Positions 6,958 to 10,203 of a stretch of 10,203 bases of DNA are shown in pieces. Numbering within the stretch: the stretch's first letter is position 1; each line of letters opens with the position of its first letter. A program made the position numbers and the translations under genes. Below the pieces are notes generated by a model. That model did not search any database. It worked only from the letters and a program-made list of their open reading frames with translations, and was not told where the DNA came from. This DNA comes from WLNJ01 sp037131165 (GTDB taxonomy: Bacteria; Actinomycetota; Thermoleophilia; Solirubrobacterales; Solirubrobacteraceae), in contig JBAXRO010000068.1 in NCBI GenBank assembly GCA_037131165.1, positions 1 to 10,203 on the forward strand, in the 5' to 3' direction.

Positions 6958-7313
6958 TCCCGCTCCTCCGGCGTTTCGGCTTCCTGCTCGAGGATCTCGT
7001 CGACGCGAAGCCCGCGATCGGTGGTGTCGTCGTAGCGAATATCCAATTCGGGTGTGTTCTTGAGATTCAGCTGACGCCCGATCACACGCTGCAAGCGACC
7101 GTGCCCAGCACGCAGAGCTTCCAAGGTCTCCGATCGCTCTGGCTCGTCGCCGAGGACCGTCACCCAGACCCTGGCGTGCCTCAGGTCGGGGCTCGTCTCG
7201 ACTGCCGTCACGGTCACGAAACCGACCCGTGGATCTTGAAAATCCGTCTGCAACGCGTCCGAGATGACCTCACGGAGGGACTCGTCCACTCGCCGCATTC
7301 TCGAACCGGGCAT
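6954..7313 (-). CDS. rbfA: 30S ribosome-binding factor RbfA
   Basis: RbfA binds the 30S subunit near 16S helix 1 during late maturation and cold adaptation. The 119-aa protein has the single KH-like fold of the family: an N-terminal helix with MRRVDESLREVISDAL, the strand turn DPRVGFVTVTAVETSPDLRHA, VWVTVLG, and the closing LNLKNTPELDIRYDDTTDRG strand before a charged tail. The ATG at 7313 has a GGAGG 10 nt upstream; a second in-frame ATG five codons later is less well placed. It lies 31 nt after infB and overlaps the DHH phosphoesterase by 4 nt, consistent with co-transcription. Confidence 0.96.
   Translation of the reverse strand: MPGSRMRRVDESLREVISDALQTDFQDPRVGFVTVTAVETSPDLRHARVWVTVLGDEPERSETLEALRAGHGRLQRVIGRQLNLKNTPELDIRYDDTTDRGLRVDEILEQEAETPEERE
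6963..6969 (-). promoter_or_regulatory. Strong Shine-Dalgarno for the NrnA-like gene
   Basis: GGAGGAG on the minus strand with a 5-nt spacer to the GTG at 6957. It lies inside the last codons of rbfA and supports GTG rather than a later start. Together with the GTGA overlap it indicates efficient coupled translation. Confidence 0.75.
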
Positions 7314-7323
7314 CCTCGCTCGA

Positions 7324-7328
7324 CCTCC
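7324..7328 (-). promoter_or_regulatory. Shine-Dalgarno for rbfA, within a small inverted repeat
   Basis: GGAGG on the minus strand with a 10-nt spacer to the rbfA ATG. It lies inside GACC-TGGA-GGTC (7333-7322), a 4-bp stem with a tetraloop that would partly cover the SD. The stem is short and may be fortuitous. Confidence 0.55.
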
Positions 7329-7334
7329 AGGTCC

Positions 7335-7356
7335 GAACTCCCGCTCAGGAGAGTTC
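7335..7356 (-). repeat. Inverted repeat spanning the infB stop codon
   Basis: GAACTC and GAGTTC arms of 6 bp flank a 10-nt spacer that contains the infB TGA; an alternative CTCC/GGAG pairing inside it gives a tighter loop. There is no T-run on the minus strand after it, and rbfA follows at once, so it is not an intrinsic terminator. It could be an mRNA-processing or stability hairpin, or chance. Confidence 0.35.
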
Positions 7357-9660
7357 CCTCTCCACCGTTTGAGTCGAGTAGACCTCGATCACGTCGCCTT
7401 CCTTGACGTCGCCAAAGTCTCTCAGGACGATGCCGCATTCGAATCCGTCGAGGACTTCACGGACGTCGTCCTTCTCCCGGCGGAGGGTGTCGATCGTCCC
7501 GTCGTAGACGACGGTACCGTCCCGGACCAGCCGCGCCGCAGACCCTCGCTCGACCTTGCCCGATACGACCTGGCAACCGGCGATCGTGCCGATCTTCGAA
7601 GCCTTGAATGTGCGCCGAACCTCGGCGGTTCCTACGGCCTTCTCGACTTGGTCGGGCTCGAGCATCCCTGTCATGGCGGCTCGCAGGTCCTCAAGGGCCC
7701 TGTAGATGATCGAGTACGAGCGGATCTCGACTCCCTCACGTTCCGCCAGCGCCCTCGCATCCCCGACAGGGCGGACATTGAAGCCGAGGATCACCGAGCC
7801 CGAGGCGGCAGCAAGCATGACGTCGGATTCGTTTACCCCGCCGACGCCGCGGTGGATCACGTTGACCTGCACTTCGCTCTGGGGGAGCTTCGCGATCTCG
7901 TCCTCGATCGCTTCGATCGATCCGGCCACGTCGCCCTTGAGCACAATCGTCAGTTCCTGGATGCCGCTGCTGAAGATGTCCTCGAGGCTGATCCTGCGGC
8001 TTGAGCGTCGGGCGAGCGCCTCAGTCTTGAGTCTTGTCGCTCGCTCCTTGGCGGAGTCGCGGGCGGCGCGATCCGTCTCGAAGACCTTCACGAACTCGCC
8101 TGCATCGGGGACGGAGTCGAACCCGAGCACCTCGACCGGCTCCCCGGGAGCGGCCTCGTCGACCTTGACTCCGATGTGGTCGTGCATCGCCCGGACACGG
8201 CCGAAGTGTGCCCCGGCAGCGACGGCCTCGCCGACTCGCAGGGTGCCCCTCTGGACGAGAACGGTGACGACCGCGCCTCGGCCGGGATCGAGACGGGACT
8301 CGATGACCGTCCCGCTCGCCTCGGCGCCCGCATTCGCTCGGAGTTCCTCGATCTCGGCCAGGACGGTGATCGTCTCGAGCAGCGAGTCGAGCCCGTCGCC
8401 CGATTTGGCCGAGACGTCGACAAACTCGGTGTCCCCTCCCCAATCGACCGGCTGAAGCCCGAGCTGGGCCATCTCGCCACGAACGCGCTCCGGTTGAGCA
8501 CCTTCCTTGTCGATCTTGTTGACGGCGACGATGATCGGAACGCCTGCCGCCCGAGCGTGATCGACGGCCTCCTCTGTCTGGGGCTTGACGCCGTCGTCAG
8601 CGGCGACCACGACGATCGCGATATCGGTCACCTGCGCGCCGCGTGCCCTCATGGCGGTGAAAGCCTGGTGGCCAGGGGTGTCGAGGAACGTGACCGAGTG
8701 GTTGTTCACGTGGACCTGGTAGGCGCCAATGTGTTGGGTGATGCCGCCAGCCTCGCCCGCCGCGACCTCGGTCTTGCGGATCGCATCGAGGAGCGATGTC
8801 TTGCCGTGGTCGACGTGGCCCATGACAGTGACGACAGGGGGACGCTCGACCAGGTCGGCCTCCTCGTCCTCGAACTCGGGGAGCTCGATGGCCTCTTCGT
8901 CAGCGTGCACGATCTCGATGTCCTTGTCCAGCTCGGCTGCGACGACCTCGATCACGTCGTCGGGCAGAGTCTGGGTGAGAGTTGCCATCTCGCCCAGCGA
9001 CATCAGCTTCTTGATCACTTCGGGTACGGGGACATCGAGGTACTCGGCGACGTCCTTGACCGTCGCACCGGAGTTGATCCGGACCCTCGCAGGCCCGGAG
9101 TCGGCCTTCTCCGGCGCTTCGGCGAACACTTCCTCGTAGGACCGCCTGCGGCCACCCTTGCGTCGCGTCCGGCGCGGGCCTGCCGCCGGCGGTGGTGGTC
9201 CGGTGGCAGGGCGTCTCGCCGCCTGGGCGTCGATCACGACCCGGCGTTTGCCGGCACCGGCGTCGGCCTCGCGGCTCGGGCGCTGCTGCCGATTGGCGGA
9301 GGCCTCTGGAGCGGCCGGCGCATCTGCGGCCGGCTTGGCCTCTGAGGACGTTGTCGCATCCTTTGGCGATGCAGGCTTGGCCGCTGCGGGCTTTGCCTCC
9401 GCCTTTGGAGCTGGCGGCTTGGCCGCTGCGGGTTTTGCGCCGGCCTGACTGGCCTCAGGCTTGACCGGAGCGGGCTCTGGCTTGGCTTCGGTGGCCGCCG
9501 GGGCCTTGGCGGAAGCGTCGAGTACCTTCGCCGCAACTGCCTCGTCAACCGACGACGCCGCGACCTTGACCTCGACACCTGCCGCCTGCAGCTTGGCGAT
9601 TACCTCCTTGCTCGTGAGGTTTCGCTCCTTCGCTATCTCGTGAACGCGTTTCTTCGCCAT
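7345..9660 (-). CDS. infB: Translation initiation factor IF-2
   Basis: IF2 is the GTPase that brings fMet-tRNA to the 30S and promotes subunit joining. In the 771-aa protein an IF2_N domain (2-48) is followed by an Ala/Pro/Lys-rich linker (about 50-130), a basic patch (RRTRRKGGRRR, 163-173) and a second IF2_N-like domain (about 199-245). The G domain has G1 GHVDHGKT (281-288), G2 T308 in GGITQHIG, G3 DTPGH (327-331), G4 NKID (381-384) and G5 SAK (417-419). Domains II to IV (about 445-771) include GDVAGSIEAI and the C-terminal fMet-binding barrel with FKASKIGTIAGC. The length is intermediate between Bacillus IF2 and the long actinobacterial forms. The ATG at 9660 precedes AKKRVHEIAKE, the standard start. 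It lies 71 nt after nusA, with no ylxR between them. Confidence 0.98.
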   Translation of the reverse strand: MAKKRVHEIAKERNLTSKEVIAKLQAAGVEVKVAASSVDEAVAAKVLDASAKAPAATEAKPEPAPVKPEASQAGAKPAAAKPPAPKAEAKPAAAKPASPKDATTSSEAKPAADAPAAPEASANRQQRPSREADAGAGKRRVVIDAQAARRPATGPPPPAAGPRRTRRKGGRRRSYEEVFAEAPEKADSGPARVRINSGATVKDVAEYLDVPVPEVIKKLMSLGEMATLTQTLPDDVIEVVAAELDKDIEIVHADEEAIELPEFEDEEADLVERPPVVTVMGHVDHGKTSLLDAIRKTEVAAGEAGGITQHIGAYQVHVNNHSVTFLDTPGHQAFTAMRARGAQVTDIAIVVVAADDGVKPQTEEAVDHARAAGVPIIVAVNKIDKEGAQPERVRGEMAQLGLQPVDWGGDTEFVDVSAKSGDGLDSLLETITVLAEIEELRANAGAEASGTVIESRLDPGRGAVVTVLVQRGTLRVGEAVAAGAHFGRVRAMHDHIGVKVDEAAPGEPVEVLGFDSVPDAGEFVKVFETDRAARDSAKERATRLKTEALARRSSRRISLEDIFSSGIQELTIVLKGDVAGSIEAIEDEIAKLPQSEVQVNVIHRGVGGVNESDVMLAAASGSVILGFNVRPVGDARALAEREGVEIRSYSIIYRALEDLRAAMTGMLEPDQVEKAVGTAEVRRTFKASKIGTIAGCQVVSGKVERGSAARLVRDGTVVYDGTIDTLRREKDDVREVLDGFECGIVLRDFGDVKEGDVIEVYSTQTVERELS
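9374..9432. repeat. Two copies of a 17-bp repeat, 42-bp period, in the IF2 linker
   Basis: A 17-bp sequence recurs exactly at 9374-9390 and 9416-9432 (starts 42 bp apart) and encodes AKPAAAKP twice (residues 75-82 and 89-96), a 14-residue period. The flanking linker shows further degenerate AKPA units. Such repeats in IF2 linkers vary in copy number; this is coding low complexity, not a mobile repeat. Confidence 0.7.
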
Positions 9661-9731
9661 CTCTGCTCAGTCTAGTTCCCGACCGGATCGGGCCGAAAGG
9701 ATGGGTCCGTTCGCCGCGCAGCCGATACCGA
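9661..9731 (-). other. nusA-infB spacer with a small hairpin, no ylxR
   Basis: This 71-nt spacer is too short for ylxR, which commonly lies here. A 5-bp CCCGA/TCGGG stem with a 5-nt loop sits at 9692-9678, about 17 nt before the infB ATG. It has no following T-run and is too weak for a terminator. Only a loose purine run (GAGCAGAG) precedes the ATG. Confidence 0.5.
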
Positions 9732-10203
9732 TCAGTCCTCGCCCTGGAGGTCGGATTCCGGCTCGCCATCATCCGCGCGCTCGCCCGGCTCGTCGGCTCC
9801 CGTCGCGGCTCCTTCGTCGCCTGCCACGAACTCGTCGACCGGGGCCTCCGAGGTGACTTCCGTGACGGACTCTTCGTCAACCTGAGTCTCGTTCGTCGGC
9901 TCCCCTGCACGCTCCGGCTCGGACATGGGCTCTTCCACCGGCTCTGCCTGCTCAGTGCCCTCGAGCGCCTGGTGGGCCTCGAGTCCGCAGTAGCGCGAGC
10001 CCTCGATAGGTGCGTTCGGGCAGCGTCGTCCATTGCTCAGAACGGCCGCGCACCGGACCTGTGTTTCATCGTCACTGGTTTCCGAGTCGACCGCATCCTG
10101 TGCGTAGTCGCTCTCGGACTTGATCTCGATGTGCCAACCCGTGAGCCTCGCCGCGAGGCGGACGTTCTGGCCCCGCTTGCCGATCGCCAAGCTGAGTTGG
10201 TCG
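9732..10203 (-). CDS. nusA: Transcription termination/antitermination factor NusA, C-terminal part only
   Basis: The last 156 residues of NusA; the N-terminal, S1 and KH1 parts lie beyond the right edge. The fragment opens with DQLSLAIGKRGQNVRLAARL, the diagnostic end of the NusA KH2 domain with its GKRG loop, followed by TGWHIEI. After a short acidic linker comes a Cys/His motif, C51-x9-C61-x10-C72-x4-H77 (fragment numbering), set in VRCAAVLSNGRRCPNA and GSRYCGLEAH, which looks like a small zinc-binding knuckle. The last 74 residues are strongly acidic (27 Asp/Glu, two Arg). Neither element occurs in E. coli NusA, whose extra C-terminus consists of two helical acidic repeats. infB follows after 71 nt. 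Identity is secure from KH2 plus position; the knuckle's role is unknown. Confidence 0.95.
   Translation of the reverse strand, partial: DQLSLAIGKRGQNVRLAARLTGWHIEIKSESDYAQDAVDSETSDDETQVRCAAVLSNGRRCPNAPIEGSRYCGLEAHQALEGTEQAEPVEEPMSEPERAGEPTNETQVDEESVTEVTSEAPVDEFVAGDEGAATGADEPGERADDGEPESDLQGED
9972..10052 (-). other. Putative CCCH zinc-binding motif in the NusA C-terminus
   Basis: Three Cys and one His with spacing C-x9-C-x10-C-x4-H, containing NGRRC and GSRYC. It resembles the short C-x-A...G-x-x-C...YC-x-x-H knuckles seen in assorted proteins. Metal binding is inferred from spacing only. Confidence 0.55.

Noticed and set aside
8176..9345. 389-codon + strand open frame opposite infB
   Set aside because: Antisense to the well-conserved G domain and core of IF2. 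Low-complexity composition and no recognisable motif or SD.
9678..9692. Possible intrinsic terminator between nusA and infB
   Set aside because: Only a 5-bp stem and no T-run on the minus strand. A terminator here would also cut off infB.
1..10203. Mobile elements, CRISPR, tRNA/rRNA genes, defence or phage genes
   Set aside because: No terminal inverted repeats, transposase motifs, regularly spaced repeats, tRNA-like cloverleafs or unusual-composition islands were seen. Nearly the whole window is accounted for by core genes.

Overview
This window is a dense, entirely minus-strand run of core information-processing genes from a GC-rich bacterium. In transcription order (right to left) it reads nusA (3' end only), infB, rbfA, a DHH/DHHA1 phosphoesterase (nrnA-like), truB, ribF, rpsO, a peroxiredoxin, a DsbA-like thioredoxin-fold protein, pnp, and an M16 zinc peptidase (5' part only). 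The nusA-infB-rbfA-DHH-truB-ribF-rpsO-pnp-M16 order is the classical bacterial transcription/translation cluster. High GC, frequent GTG/TTG starts, the NusA, IF2 and RibF sequence styles and the Arg/Gly-rich PNPase tail point to Actinomycetota. I lean towards a deep-branching class such as Thermoleophilia, but that is inference from recalled family appearance, not a search.

Right part (10203-7345): the end of NusA carries an unusual C-x9-C-x10-C-x4-H motif and a strongly acidic tail. A 71-nt gap follows, with no ylxR gene, and then IF2 with an Ala/Pro/Lys-rich linker. Middle part (7313-4250): rbfA, nrnA-like, truB and ribF are packed with a 4-nt overlap or gaps of 3-11 nt, so they are almost certainly co-transcribed. 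They cover 30S maturation, nanoRNA/pAp turnover, tRNA Psi55 and FMN/FAD synthesis.

Left part (4205-1): rpsO has a short leader able to form a hairpin right up to its ATG. Between rpsO and pnp sit two thiol-redox genes. The peroxiredoxin overlaps rpsO by GTGA. The DsbA-like frame has no ATG, GTG or TTG before its CPRC motif, and its best start is a CTG that overlaps the peroxiredoxin stop as CTGA. PNPase and an M16 peptidase end the window.

Most of this is ordinary housekeeping DNA, and I see no mobile element, CRISPR array, RNA gene, phage gene or defence system. The points worth a second look are the redox pair inserted before pnp, its apparent CTG start, the NusA C-terminal Cys/His motif, the missing ylxR, and the rpsO leader hairpin. 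No intergenic stretch exceeds about 100 nt.
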